This document shows, piece after piece, positions 8,153 to 19,515 of a stretch of DNA of 64,000 nucleotides. This DNA is from Nemania diffusa (taxonomy: Eukaryota; Ascomycota; Sordariomycetes; Xylariales; Xylariaceae): positions 2,395,501-2,459,500 of the forward strand of contig JBBPUQ010000007.1 of NCBI GenBank assembly GCA_038501195.1, given 5' to 3'. The notes below the pieces were generated by a model, which saw only the letters and a program-made list of their open reading frames with translations, did not search any database and was not told the origin of the DNA. The translations under genes were made by a program, and so were the position numbers. The number at the start of each line of letters is the position of its first letter. Position 1 is the stretch's first letter.

Positions 8153-10345
8153 TCACTCTTCCTCGTCGTTACCCTCCGCTTGTTTGATAGCATACCCCTC
8201 CACAAACCCGTCAGGGTCGCAAGCCCTGGTAAGTTCAATCTTATTTTCGCGTGCCCACGCACGAACCGCCGCTTTATCGATCCTGGCTCTAGGGATAGGC
8301 GGTAGTTTCGACTCCTTTTCTTCCTTCTCTTTCCCTTGCGTATTTGGATCTGTACTTCCATCTCTACTAGCATCCCGCTCGGCCTTGGGTGGACCGAGCC
8401 CGGTTTCCTCGATGACTCCCATTTCCCGGAGCATAGCAAGGCAATCTTCGGGGACGATCCAGGTATCCCGGGAGCACTGCTCCACGTCGACAGAAAGATA
8501 CTCTTGTTCTCTCTCTTTTTCTTTCTCTCTTCTCGTGGACTTGGTAGTGTGAGTAGACTCGCTCGGCGATGGCAACGGATCTAAATCGAGAATCCACCGA
8601 ATGATTTCGCCGGCCCAGAAGCGCTTGTATCCCTTGCGGCCTAGCTCTGAGATGGGCTTCTCGGGCCCTCCCAGGATGCCCTCGCGCCGCGAAATCTCGT
8701 AAGAAACGCCCATGAGCAAGGCGCCCAGGCCTTTGCGTTGCCATGGTGGGAAGACCAAGATGCATGCCAGATTGTTATTATCCCAAGACATTTTCTCCTT
8801 CGAGAAGAAGCCAACAATCTGCGGTCTGGAGCGCGGTGGCGAGGAACTGGTGGCGGAGACCGGCGGGTTCGATGGTATAGGTGCAGAATGTTCAGAGCCG
8901 GCCAATGACTCGGGAGCTGACTCGGTTTGCATAGGAGACGTAGGGTGTGTTCCGGAAAGAGGAGGCGTATAGACTAGGAGGAAGTAATTAAAGCCTGAGA
9001 CGTCGAAGAACACCGATTTGTTATCTAGGAAGAGCTTCGCGAACAGAGACAGATTTTGGCAAAACAGCTGATTCGTAGTTAGCTTTCGGGGCGCGAAGGT
9101 AATAACATGATAAGAGCAACAACCTACGCCGTCTTTCTCACCGTCCACCTCCCAGACACTCCACTCCCCTTCACTGGACATGGCCTCATCAGTCAACTGG
9201 TCGTTGTTGTCACCTCTGTTTTTGCCTTTGCTTCTCGCTGCCCCTGTGCCTACGGAGCTGGGTAACGCCGAATCTGTATGTGGCCTGCTCACTGTTTTTG
9301 AGTGACGTGGGTGCGTATAGATCTTGGTTCCAGGGACAAATGCCTTCTTCTCGCAATACTGCACATGCTTCCCCCAGGGTACTATCTCCTTGGAGTACTT
9401 GAAGCAGCAGGGGCAAATGTATAATCGGTCGAGCATAGGTGGCTCACGTTTCCCGCCTCCGATCCTTGTGCTGCCTCCTCCCACACTGGCCGAGACATCG
9501 CCTAGCACCTCCTTTCCGTAGTAGGATGGGTACCACGCCTTGAAGCAGGTGTCGCCGAACACAATTCTATCGATGTTGCGGTTGGAACGAGGAGTTTCGG
9601 AGGGCTTAGGAGGCTTGGATTTATTTATGGGAGTGCGCTTGGGGGCGATGGGAACAGCGCCATTCGCGTGTGGTGGACCTGAGCCGATAGTCGCTGGTGT
9701 AGTTCGAGCTGGTTTCTGTGAAGGTCTCGGGGCGAGCGCGCGGGACTGAGAGGTGGAGGCAGAGGCGGAGGCAGAGGTAGTGGCAGAGGGAGAGAGTAGT
9801 CGTGGCTTGGGGAGCGAAGGGGAGCGAGGATGGCGGGACGACTTCGACTGGGCTGCGTGTCTTCTCCTCCCGTCGTCTGGAGGCGTCGATGGTCGCACGT
9901 TCTCCTTGACATTCTCCTTGGATGCGGGAGACACCACGGCGGCGGCGACTACTTCTGGTATCGGTATCGGCACTTCTTCGGGTTTCAGCTCAGTTGCGAC
10001 TTTATGTCGAGTGGTTCTGGTCTGGATGGTTGCCACGGCGGGGTTCGTGGTGGTGGTGGTGGTGGTATTGTTGGTAGTGTTGGTGGTGACGGCGGCGATG
10101 GCGATGACAGCTCTCGGCGCGCCAGGTTTCCTTCCACTTCCACGGGAGAGCCGTCGCGTCACGTCGGTCGCCTCTATCCCAGGAGGGTTTTCGGTGCCCT
10201 TGGCGCGCACTCGGCCGCTCCTCAATTGATAGTCTGGCTCCGTGCTGGGGTCTGGATGTTGGCGTGTCGACCGACGCGCAGGTGCTTCAGCGGCAGCAGG
10301 TTCTGGCCCAGCATCATGCGGGTGTTTGCGCTTCTGGGGCGGCAT
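8153..10345 (-). CDS. MYST-family histone acetyltransferase, SAS2-like
   Basis: Exons 10345-9128 and 9067-8153 around a 60-bp intron (donor GTAGGT, branch GCTAAC, acceptor CAG) that is in frame and lacks a stop; spliced length is 710 residues. Residues 1-250 are disordered and basic with low-complexity Thr and Ser-Ala runs. The MYST C2HC zinc finger uses Cys311, Cys314, His327 and Cys331. The acetyl-CoA motif QRKGLG is at 516-521, the catalytic Cys508 (NLACIL) and the general-base Glu542 (PEKPISELG) are conserved. There is no chromo or Tudor domain before the finger, which argues against Esa1 and for SAS2/Mst2-type enzymes. A Pro/Ser-rich insert of about 45 residues (440-487) interrupts the catalytic fold. 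Expected to act in the nucleus on histone H4 or H3 tails. Confidence 0.9.
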   Translation of the reverse strand: MPPQKRKHPHDAGPEPAAAEAPARRSTRQHPDPSTEPDYQLRSGRVRAKGTENPPGIEATDVTRRLSRGSGRKPGAPRAVIAIAAVTTNTTNNTTTTTTTNPAVATIQTRTTRHKVATELKPEEVPIPIPEVVAAAVVSPASKENVKENVRPSTPPDDGRRRHAAQSKSSRHPRSPSLPKPRLLSPSATTSASASASTSQSRALAPRPSQKPARTTPATIGSGPPHANGAVPIAPKRTPINKSKPPKPSETPRSNRNIDRIVFGDTCFKAWYPSYYGKEVLGDVSASVGGGSTRIGGGKREPPMLDRLYICPCCFKYSKEIVPWGKHVQYCEKKAFVPGTKIYTHPRHSKTVSRPHTDSALPSSVGTGAARSKGKNRGDNNDQLTDEAMSSEGEWSVWEVDGEKDGVGCCSYHVITFAPRKLTTNQLFCQNLSLFAKLFLDNKSVFFDVSGFNYFLLVYTPPLSGTHPTSPMQTESAPESLAGSEHSAPIPSNPPVSATSSSPPRSRPQIVGFFSKEKMSWDNNNLACILVFPPWQRKGLGALLMGVSYEISRREGILGGPEKPISELGRKGYKRFWAGEIIRWILDLDPLPSPSESTHTTKSTRREKEKEREQEYLSVDVEQCSRDTWIVPEDCLAMLREMGVIEETGLGPPKAERDASRDGSTDPNTQGKEKEEKESKLPPIPRARIDKAAVRAWARENKIELTRACDPDGFVEGYAIKQAEGNDEEE
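9068..9127 (-). other. In-frame 60-bp intron of the MYST gene
   Basis: Donor GTAGGT, branch-like GCTAAC and acceptor CAG; removal joins EKDG to LFCQNLSLF, restoring the conserved MYST block. Since length is a multiple of three and no stop occurs, retention would add 20 residues without breaking the protein. Confidence 0.75.
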
Positions 10346-11191
10346 GCTCCTTGAATGAATATCTACCTACGCGAAAAAGCGCATGATGTAATAGCAGCTT
10401 GAGCGTCGTATTCAGACAATTATGGCCTCATGGGGGGACCTGCGAACGGTGCTATCTATGCAACGTCGTTATGCGACTGGTACTTAAAGTGAATGATACC
10501 TACCTGCATACATACCTAAGGGTACCTATAGGTCCTAAGTAATAATAGAGTTCATACCGACCCTTACGTAACATTAGTATACCTAGGTTTGTATATGCGT
10601 AGGTACCTAATAATTAATTGCTCCTATTTGATATGTAAGTAACCGTGTACCTATCCAACGCGATTTGCACGTGACACCCTTTGGTATCGCTTCCAAAGAC
10701 CAGTAATACGATAGATACTACAACAGCTACCTACAGCACACACGCATTAGAATAATGTCTTATTAATTAGCCTCGTTAATCTCATTGAACAGTCAGAGAT
10801 GTGATATCCCTCTCGTGCGCGCGTGCTGTTCAAGCCCTGTAAAACCCAATAGATCAATGCAAAGTCACTGCCGCGGCAGAATTACAATTGTGTAGGAGAT
10901 ATCTAGTCGGCAACCAGTGAAATGTGGAAAGTTGCCAAATTAACCACGCCCCTATCCCCGGTACTGGGGAGAGAGCGTTTGCCGTATCTAGTACAAGGGT
11001 GCCTAATGATATTTGTGCTTGGCTGGCTGTCTTGCTAACAGCCTGATCTCTGATCTTTCGTCAACTACGACGGTCCCTATCGCAGCCCCGAGCCCACGCC
11101 ATGCATCCCAAGCAGCATAGTCCGCGAGCATACAATAGGCAGCGCCTCCTAAGGAAATCCCAGAATTCGATAATACACACGTTTTCCTACT
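10346..11191. other. Intergenic between MYST promoter and Rpn3 3' end
   Basis: It contains many TACCTA/TAGGTA words, including an exact TAGGTACCTA at 10600-10609. No gene or RNA is recognisable. Confidence 0.4.
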
Positions 11192-13083
11192 TTACATACC
11201 CTCGAAATCCCCACCCAAGTCGTCCTCGTCCAAGTCGCCTTCTTGTATCTCCTTAGCCATCTCTCGTTCGCGCTCGCGAGCCTCTTGGGCGTTCTTGAGC
11301 TCTAGCCGATGCTGGTTCATGGGGAAACGCATAGCCTATCGAGTAGCACCATATTAGTAAATAGTCTTAAACGTGTAGAAGATCAAAGTCCATTTGTACA
11401 TACCTTAACACTCTCGTCGTGAAGACCGAGGCAAGCTCTGATACGATCGTGGAATGCTTCCCCGGGCTCCCGCGTGGCATAGACGTCACCAACCTCCTTG
11501 CTTTTCATGAAGCCGTGCTCCCGATCCAATGTGGCCTCGATCACGCCGTCGCGAATGGCCTTGGCGACGATATACTCGGCACTCTCTTCACTACCAAGAT
11601 GTAGTCGAATACAAATATCCCTTAGCGAAATCCGACTGTAGCTTAAGCTCATCATACGTATACCTGTCTTAATGACGTTCTGGCGGAGGCGGAGGATAAG
11701 CGAGTAGGTGCCGTCGCGACGAAACGTGTCCGCATGCTGGGCGATAGTCGTCTCGAAATCCTCCAAATTACCGACACGCACGGCTTGAACAAGTAGGAAG
11801 TATGGCCGTAGCGCCTGCTCCATGTTAGAGGCACGGAACGTAGCGCGCTCGGGGATGTCGCCCATAAGAAGTTCGACAACTAGCAAAAGCTTAGTCGCAG
11901 TTTGTGCGAAACCAAGCGCGCAGTTGCTCGCTGGCGATTTACGAGTGGCCGCAGTCAAATGTTCATGAGCCTCCGTGTATCGCAGCTGAATTGCTCGGAT
12001 ACGACCTAGGTAGTATAGATAGCGCGCAACCTGCGTATTAGCTGCATTTTCGGGAAATTGAGTGTGGGACACAAGCAGATCAGCTTGTGAAATATGGGAA
12101 GTCAAGAGGTAGTTGCGGAGCAGCAGCACAATAACGGAAGCCTGCGTATCGATGTCCTTGCGCAAAACAGCCGTTCGTAGTGCGGTCAACAAGGTTGGCC
12201 GAATCGCGACGAGAGGGGACCGAGGCGATGGGGGCAGTGGCGCAAGTTGCTCACAAAACAGCGAATAGTAGAAATAAGCCTTAGCAGAAAGTGAGTCCAA
12301 AGTCCGCCGGTTGAGAGAGTGTATACGACCGGCTAAGGATTTGGAAAACTCGGTACCCTGTTGGAACTGCTTGGAATCGAATAGATAGACCTGGATGAGG
12401 ATGGCTAGGAAGATATCAATCTCGGGGATGATATCCTTATGTTCCTTCTTGTTACCATTCTTTGCAGATTTTGAATCGCTGTCAATGTCCATCTCAATGC
12501 TGGATTGCCGTCCTAACGGCACGTCACCCTTGCCGATGGCGGCAAGGAGCTGCCTGGCCACGCCGGCGGATGCGCTTGTAGGAGGGAAGGTTTCGGCGAT
12601 AACTTGAGAGAGTATTTCGGGGGTGAGGCGCTTGCGAAGGGACGAGATGGACCGCAGAGCGCGCAATGTAAATCTAGGATCGAACAAAGCTACGGCACGG
12701 TCGAGAAGGGCAAAATTGCTCTTGATATCTGCAAGTAGATACGCGCGTTAATAAGGTTTCGAGCTCGGAGAGACAGTTGGTAGAGCAACTGGCTTACCTG
12801 AGATGGCCTGTGTGACGGGGTCGACCTTGATCTCATGCTCCTGGGTCTTATCCAGGTCGTCCATGGCAATATCTCCCTCGGCATCGGCGTGCGGCGGCTG
12901 TGACTGTTGTTTTGTGGCCTTGGAGGGCGGGACAACAACTGTCATATCTTCGCCCTCCTTGACGTTCTTCTTGCCCTTGCCCTTCATCGAAGACTTCTCG
13001 TCGGTCATATCAACATCGTTGTTATTCCGGATGCCGTTTTCGACAGGCTCTTTGCCGTTTGAATGGGGCGTTTTGCCTGGCAT
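11192..13083 (-). CDS. rpn3: 26S proteasome regulatory subunit Rpn3 (PSMD3)
   Basis: Exons 13083-12798, 12728-11404 and 11335-11192 give 584 residues. Introns of 69 and 68 bp use GTAAGC/GTATGT donors. The junctions restore DIKSNFALLDRAV and the diagnostic C-terminal AMRFPMNQH. Residues 1-95 are charged and disordered; then come helical repeats and a C-terminal PCI/winged-helix region (about 400-520) and a Glu/Asp-rich tail. Rpn3 is a scaffold subunit of the 19S lid, pairing with Rpn7 and Rpn15, needed for ubiquitin-dependent proteolysis. Length fits fungal orthologues. Start MPGKTPHS is preferred over MHHFPP 16 codons upstream because it begins the conserved disordered leader; either is possible. 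Confidence 0.93.
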
Positions 13084-14680
13084 ATCGGCTGTGGAAGGGG
13101 AAGAACAGGGGGGTGGAGGGAAATGATGCAATACTAGTCAGCGTCCGGCTCGCTCGATGGCTGCGGTGGTGGCCGGATGGAGAGTTGAGAAGGAGGAAAT
13201 TGCTTCGCAGAGGAGGCTGCGTCGGGCCGGGTGGGATCGTTGGGTGTGGCGGTTGGTCACTGGTGATGATGGTGTGAAGGCAGATCAGATGACGAATATA
13301 AAATACCACAAAGGTGGGTGAAATAGTGGTGCGTAGTGCTTCGATGCAGAGAGCAGTCGAAAAACGGAGATGCGGTCGCTGGGTGTAATGATTGCTGGTA
13401 GTGCAGTGGTGGTGGTGGGCTATTGAAAACGAAGATTGATAGAGTGGAAGAGGTAAGAAGCAAGTAATGGATTGATGATGGTGGTGCCGGTGGTGGTGGT
13501 ACTACAGTACTGTTGTAGTTAGATAGATGGAGGTTGATTGATGAATGGCCCAACAAACAGACAGACGACAACGGATGTCGACTTGTCCAGGTGATGCAAG
13601 TGCGCCAGAGACCCGAAGAGAACCCTACCTACAGAGAGTACTGTACAACTGGTCGAGATTTCGCGAAGAGGAGACCCAGGTACAGTACAGTACCCTCTAC
13701 TTTCGATCGGCTTCCTAGTGTGTCTATTTTAGCTCTGATGGGCGAACTCCTGCTGACTTGTTCCCACTACAGCTAGTTTTGAAATTGTCCTATGTACTTA
13801 TGAGTTACACGAAAAGTTACTGGCATCCCTATTCGCACACTGTAACTTGGTGTACAAGTGCGCTGTAATAGCTAATCTTAGTGGGCAACCTTGGGTACCT
13901 ACGTGTGGCTTATCCATCTGAGTACGGTACCAATAAGTCAGATTATGAGAGAACTATATACGTATACACTAGATAATAAGGAGAGAAAAAAACACAAAAA
14001 AAAACACAATGGATTTCCAATATTCAAATTCAAATTCAGGCTTTTGTTGTTCATCTCTTAGATAGATCAATGTTGAAGGCACGGGATGGGGGGGACAGTA
14101 CAATAGGTACCTCTCTAAGGCCAAGCAGGGGTACAGTAGCTAAGAAGATACGGGTGACGTTGTCGAGTCGGTGCCTTGTCTTGTCTTTTCGCCTCCAAAA
14201 GATCCACTTCGCGCCTCTTTGGGACTGTACTGCAACCTACCGTGGAGCTGCAGCTACGCAGAGGTATGTACTTACAAAGCTTTGATGATACATCTACATG
14301 TACCTACTAAGTAAGCACCTACGGTATGCATAGGTATTACTAGAGTAGCTTACAGCGTTGTCTTCACGGCCAGCTAATTTAATTAAGACATAAAAACACA
14401 CGTGGTTAAAGACTGAGGACGGTTACGTAGGTTTATCAGGTATGGATTGGTATCATTAATGTAGAATCAGTGCTCTTAACGCCGCGACCAAGCCATTTGT
14501 GTGTGAATTCCCTACCGGTCAGGTCATGGGAACATCTAACCAGGCGTGATTTCCTTAAGCCCATCCATCCGCATGAACATAAAATCATTGCTCATTACTT
14601 GTGTGGAACATCCGCCTGTTGAAGACCTACAGCTGCACAGCATTGTCGGCAGCTAATTATCGGTCTTGCCTTGTCACCTA
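13084..14680. other. Long intergenic: Rpn3 promoter and TAF12 3' region
   Basis: About 1.6 kb without a supportable gene. 13084-13560 is rich in GGTGG/TGGTGG words and probably includes the Rpn3 promoter and leader. Several short ORFs on both strands lack domain features or codon bias. TACCTA/GTAC words are frequent at 13860-13940 and 14285-14340. Confidence 0.4.
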
Positions 14681-16892
14681 CTACTTGTCGTCCTTTCCAG
14701 ATGTGACTTTGGCCGCCTGAATAGCGCTCATCTTAGCTATCCAGTTAGGAGATGGCTGCACTTTGCGGACAGTACGGAGCTCATCGGAGGTGTAACCAGG
14801 GATGCGGATGTTGTAGACGCGTTCTAGGACTAGTTGGATATCGCGGATCTCCAAGACCTTGCTGCCGCGCTCCTTGGCAAGCCGGCAGGCCATGTGTAGG
14901 ACGTCATCAACGAAGTTGTCCGCGACGCTGAGGACGGACTGTAGGTTATAGCATTAATAGACAAGAACAGTGCACTGGAATGGGTAATCTTACCTCCTCA
15001 ACATCTGGCGTTAGGTAGTTGCCATCTGCTCCCGGGGAACCGCCACCGCAGACTTGGCGGACGAGTTCGTCCAGCTTCTTCTTGGATAAGACGTGGTCAC
15101 CTTCGGTATCGAATTGAGGGACGGGCATCTTTGTAATGACAGGTTGGTTCATAACACCCCCGGCGCCATTGCCTCCACCGTATGTGGGACGGCCTGGGTT
15201 GTTTCCGCCGCCAACTGCAACAGGCTGTGGTAGTGCGATTGCTTTCTCGGGCAATGTTTTCGGGATGGGCATCTTAGAGGTCAATGTTTGTGTGGGCTGT
15301 GGATGCGCATGGGAATGACCCGGCTGCGGAGTCATGCCGCTCAAGCTGGGGGTGCTGGTCAACATGGCACCATTTGAATTGCTCGATTGTCCAGAGATAT
15401 TGGATGATGAGTTAGCTCGGTTCACAGCGGCTGCGTGAGTCAGTGGGCGAACGTTCGCGCTCGTGGGTTGCTGGGCGGACTGGGGCGTTTGAACCCGAGT
15501 GGGTGCCTGCGTTGGTGTGCCTGCGGATTGCATATGTGCACTTGAAGAAGCCGCAATAGCTGTGTTGACTGGTGGCAGATGCTGGGTGTTGGCGCCAGGC
15601 TCCATCTTGACTTGTGTTGGAGGAGGTGCAGTGGCAGGATGCGAAGGTTGTCCAGCGGCAACTGTAGAGGGGGTTGCGGGAGTTGCTGGGGTTTGCACTT
15701 GAGGCTGGTTGGATGGTGTTGGTTGGGACTGCGCTGGCTGGGGGTGGTGTGTTCCTCCGCCAGAACTAGCTCGGTTTGCTGCGGCGATCTGGGTGGTTTT
15801 GGCGGCATCTATCGCTGCGTTGATCGAAGTTGTTGGAATCTGCATCGAAGGTGCGGAGGCCCCTCCGATAGGGTTTCCTTGCTGCATGGGCTGAGGCCGT
15901 CCCAGTTGACCAGAGTTTTGCAGCTGGGTTCCGTTCATCTGACCGGGCGCTTGAGCTTGAGCTTGAGCCTGAGCCTGAGCTTGAGCCTGAGCCTGAGCCT
16001 GAACCTGGGCTTGGGACTGAGCTTGGGCGAGTTGACCCCTTACGTTCTTGACGTAGGTTTCGGCATCAGCGTATAGTTTTTTATCGGCAACTCTTTGCTC
16101 TTGGGTTCGCTTTATCTCCTCTTGCGATATAGGCTGCCCCTTCTCCTGTCGTTCTTTGATGAATCCATCGACTTTTATGATTCTGGTTCGTGTGGCCTCC
16201 ATCTGGACAAGCGCTCGCACAAACTTTCCTTTGGCGTCAGAAAGCCATTTTTGGCCTTGCTCCGGCGTCAACTGGGCTGGGATAGGGAGCTGTCCCCATG
16301 GCAGCTTCGCGACATGCTCTATGATGTGCCTAGGCACGGTTGACGACCCTGTCGCGGTCGTGGGCGCACCGGCTGGCGTTGCCATCGTGGCTGCTTGTGT
16401 ACTCGCGGGATTATTGTCGACAGGCGATGCTTGGGGCCGATTAAGGGGCAGCGCGGGATTTTGCGCGGCTGCACCGGGAACTTGAACTTGAGTTTGTGCT
16501 TGAGTTTGAGCTTGCGCTTGCGCTTGAGCTTGAGCCTGCGCTTGGGCCTGCGCTTGAGCCTGAGCTTGGACCTGGGCCTGTGCTTGAGCCTGCGCACCCG
16601 GGTTCGGTGGCTGGCCTTGTATGCTGGCCTGGTTACGGGCATGGATGTTCTTGATCTTGTTCATCACCATGCGCGAAAACTCGGCCACCTTCCGCCTGGC
16701 GTCCTGGTGCTCTTTTGACTCGGCCGGGAATTGCTCAATCTTGGCCCAGAGTGTCTGGAGTCCTTCTTCGTACCGCTGCCTCTCTATCGCACTGAGATAC
16801 TGTATTGTCCGCATGTTTTCCGGGCGGAGGAGGCGTAGCGCCGGCTGCCCCTGGGGCCCCTGGGGAGCTTGGTTTGACGGTTGTTGGTTCAT
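14681..16892 (-). CDS. taf12: TFIID/SAGA subunit TAF12
   Basis: Exons 16892-14994 and 14938-14681, intron 55 bp (GTAAGA...CAG), 718 residues. The TAF12 histone fold spans roughly residues 590-690, across the intron ([10 protein letters not shown], then [20 protein letters not shown], then [14 protein letters not shown]). The N-terminus (20-90) has a conserved helical region ([14 protein letters not shown]), and two Ala-Gln repeat tracts lie at about 100-139 and 286-316. TAF12 pairs with TAF4 in TFIID and with Ada1 in SAGA through the histone fold. Gln-rich N-terminal regions of this kind are typical of fungal TAF12. The first exon alone would miss half the histone fold, so the intron is essential to the model. 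Confidence 0.92.
15945..16037 (-). repeat. (Ala-Gln)n hexanucleotide tract 2 in TAF12
   Basis: A second Ala-Gln tract in the same gene codes residues about 286-316 and has the same hexamer unit as tract 1, about 440 bp away. Confidence 0.8.
16476..16595 (-). repeat. (Ala-Gln)n hexanucleotide tract 1 in TAF12
   Basis: GCNCAR codon pairs are repeated about 18 times with occasional Val or Thr replacing Ala, coding residues about 100-139. Codon variation among copies shows it is not a pure recent slippage product. Confidence 0.8.
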
Positions 16893-18570
16893 TTCAACGG
16901 CGAGGAGGCGTAAGCGGTCGTTAGGATGATCGAGTTCTTACAGCGTCCGACCCGAGGCCGTTGTATCGACCGGGCAGAGGGAAATGGGTTTACGATTCTA
17001 CGATGCAAAAGAGAACGGCGGACTTCAATCAAACTTCAATCAGGGCTTCGATCAGAGGTCGCAGGTTGTGACGTTGATGATCTACGAAATTGGACCCGGA
17101 GAGTTTGAAACACAAGGGCACGAAGTGAAGAGCCAAGACAACCTTGTGGCTTGTATCCTGCGCGGCAACACCCTTGGTACTTCTGTACCGCCACATAAGG
17201 AGAGTCAAAATGGAGCGCTAAGTACATACGCCATACGCACCTCTTACGCATACCAGGTAGGTACTTCCGTTGAATGAATACCTTACAGGCGCCTTATAGG
17301 TATCTACCTGCATACGCAGTACAATTGTAGGTACCTAGTGGTCTACAATTCTTAGGTATGTTTACTCGTCCGTTAGGGTCAGCAGCGGTCTTGGCTATGT
17401 ACAAGGAAGGTGTACTACAGAGTACATTTTATAGAACACAACGACGCTAAAATATACCTAGGCTTGTCCTTCAAAGTTATAAGATCACTATCCTCGCGCA
17501 TATACAGCAATAGTAATACCATCTCTCTCTCTCTCTCTCGTCCTTAATTCTTCAATAAAGCTAAAATCTGAACCTAAAACTTGAATGTTTTAACGAGGGC
17601 TACTATTAGAATCAATTATGCGTAACGCAATCAATAATTACAGCAGCTCTACCAACATCCCAAACCAGGGGTTTAGATGTTAACAGAAATTCTACTACAA
17701 ACTAGACAGCGATTATTCAAGTTGTCTACTCTCTTACAGCGTCCTTTTTAGAGCTTTTATCTAAGCATCAATAACAGCCATCCTGCTTCTTGCTAATGGT
17801 AGCCTGTAGGGATGTGAGGTTCCCAGAGCCAGGTTTAATCCAAGTCCACGGACCGGTTATCTGAAGTCTCTCTAAATATAGATGTAGACCGTGCGGCCAT
17901 CAACGATATGGATGTCTCACGGTAGTATAGCTGGCTTTCTCTGTGTGACATCACAATCATCACATGACAAGATTTACATACCGTCCTTGTTGTGTTATAA
18001 ACCCCAAGATATGGTATTTCAAAAAGAACAGCGAAATGATCCTCCGCGCCGCGCCACTGTTTATAGGTCATCATGAGTATTATGATCATTGTCGTCGTCG
18101 TCATCGTCATCATCATCATCATCATTATGAATGAAGCCCAACCGCGTATTTTGTCCATGGCTGAACACTTGGTCTATGAGGTAGGTATATCGAACAAGGT
18201 CGGAAATAAGAGTGGCTGCATGCAGCGCAGAGTTCAGCTCGCTCCTCGACAAGCTGGGTATCCCATCGGCTGTGAAACAATCCCCTGGCCCGTGAGGCCA
18301 TCGCTCTATGTAAGTCACTTTCTTTTATCTGGCGGTCCCAATTCCAACTCTTTTCTAGACTATGGCTAATCAAACCCAACAATAACCTCGAGGCTGCACA
18401 ATTTAGGATTGTATCATTTGCGTAAAAAGAAAGTAAAACCGGGCAGGAACCTAGACGTCCAAGCCCTGGGTCCCAGGCTGAAGGGGGTGGTAAGGCATAG
18501 CTGCATTACAACAAATACAGCGGGCCCTCCAAAGTCACCGTTCAAGCCTCTCATTTCTCCATTGCGCGTC
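16893..18570. other. Intergenic with microsatellites
   Basis: TAF12 promoter and downstream region of the next gene. It contains a CT repeat at about 17521-17539, a CAT/GTC trinucleotide tract at about 18081-18127 and an exact TAGGTACCTA at 17328-17337. ORFs here are short and built on the simple repeats. Confidence 0.4.
18081..18127. repeat. Trinucleotide microsatellite (GTC then ATC units)
   Basis: About seven CATC/ATC units preceded by GTCGTC units, in non-coding sequence between TAF12 and the hypothetical gene. Confidence 0.8.
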
Positions 18571-19515
18571 TCACGCGTAATCGACTTCCATAAAGGAGAA
18601 GTATGGCAATTCACGAGCAAAAAGCTCAGCATCGTCTATGATGACTTCGTCGTCACTATTAGGCTCCTTGAGTTCCTCGATACGCTCCGGCAGAGGGCCG
18701 GTGTAATGGATGCTACAGCGGTTTTCGCCTTTTCGTCGCACTCGCCGATAAGTCGGGCCCGGACCCGTGTCAGTGGCGTCAACAAAAGGCATCACGTCCT
18801 CGCGGTCAGAATCGCTGTCGCGCTCGCTAATTGTACGTTTGCTGATACTACCGGACTTCATTCGACGAATGCGCCGTGCCTGGCGATCTAGTTTTAGTTG
18901 CAGCTGGAATTCGTCGTCTGCGTCCAGCTCCTCGCTGTCCGAGTCGAAGGTGCTCAAGTGCTTGACCCCCGCTGTGAGGGCAGGATCCAGGTCATGTGCT
19001 GCACGGGACCCCGATCGACTACGCTCTGACTCGCCACCATATTCGATTGCATATGGCCGGATGACATCACTATCGAGGGAGTAGTCGCTTAGTTCTTCGA
19101 CTGCGAAGCTGGCATCGTTGATGTGAATGGTGGTTCCGCTGATAGCAGCAATAGCAGCCGCGGCAGTGGTGAATTGAAAGCCAAGACGTTTATGGAAGGC
19201 TGGTATGTCCGACAGGGGTGATTGTGGAGGGCTTGCTGAGGACTCAGATTCGTCTTCACTAGAATGCGAAGAGCGCGGCGAGACCTCTTCGGCACACGGG
19301 TCCCGAGTGTAGCTAAATTTATTTCCGCCTAGAGGCCGGATGTTGGGCCCCGGACCCTTGTACTGGCGTGCTTTCGCTTTTGATGCGAGTTTCCCACTGG
19401 AGGCCAAGGGCCGACTTTGTGCAGGCGAGGTTTTCGTTGGCGTCTCGGGCGGTGAGGTGGGCTTACCGCCTGCCACAGTGTGGTCAACGTTGAGAGCGGA
19501 AGTTCTTGACCGCAT
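18571..19515 (-). CDS. Conserved-looking hypothetical protein, acidic and Ser-rich
   Basis: Single exon of 314 residues starting MRSRTSALN. Residues 1-110 are Ser/Pro/Thr-rich and disordered. A moderately ordered block at about 108-150 (HKRLGFQF, AAAAIAAISGTTIHI) is followed by acidic Ser/Asp stretches (DSDSEELDADDEF), a basic helix (KLDRQARRIRRMKSG) and an acidic C-terminus ending MEVDYA. Alternating acidic and basic low-complexity segments suggest a nuclear regulatory or chromatin-associated role, but I do not recognise the family. The long intact frame with good codon periodicity supports a real gene. Confidence 0.65.
   Translation of the reverse strand: MRSRTSALNVDHTVAGGKPTSPPETPTKTSPAQSRPLASSGKLASKAKARQYKGPGPNIRPLGGNKFSYTRDPCAEEVSPRSSHSSEDESESSASPPQSPLSDIPAFHKRLGFQFTTAAAAIAAISGTTIHINDASFAVEELSDYSLDSDVIRPYAIEYGGESERSRSGSRAAHDLDPALTAGVKHLSTFDSDSEELDADDEFQLQLKLDRQARRIRRMKSGSISKRTISERDSDSDREDVMPFVDATDTGPGPTYRRVRRKGENRCSIHYTGPLPERIEELKEPNSDDEVIIDDAELFARELPYFSFMEVDYA

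Noticed and set aside
7869..8156. 95-codon minus-strand ORF after the MYST stop codon
   Set aside because: No domain, overlaps the terminal codons of the MYST gene and lies in its expected 3' UTR.
9753..10354. Long ORFs on the plus strand opposite the MYST N-terminus
   Set aside because: They mirror the low-complexity Thr/Ser codons of the real gene on the other strand and show poly-Val and poly-Gly runs without domains.
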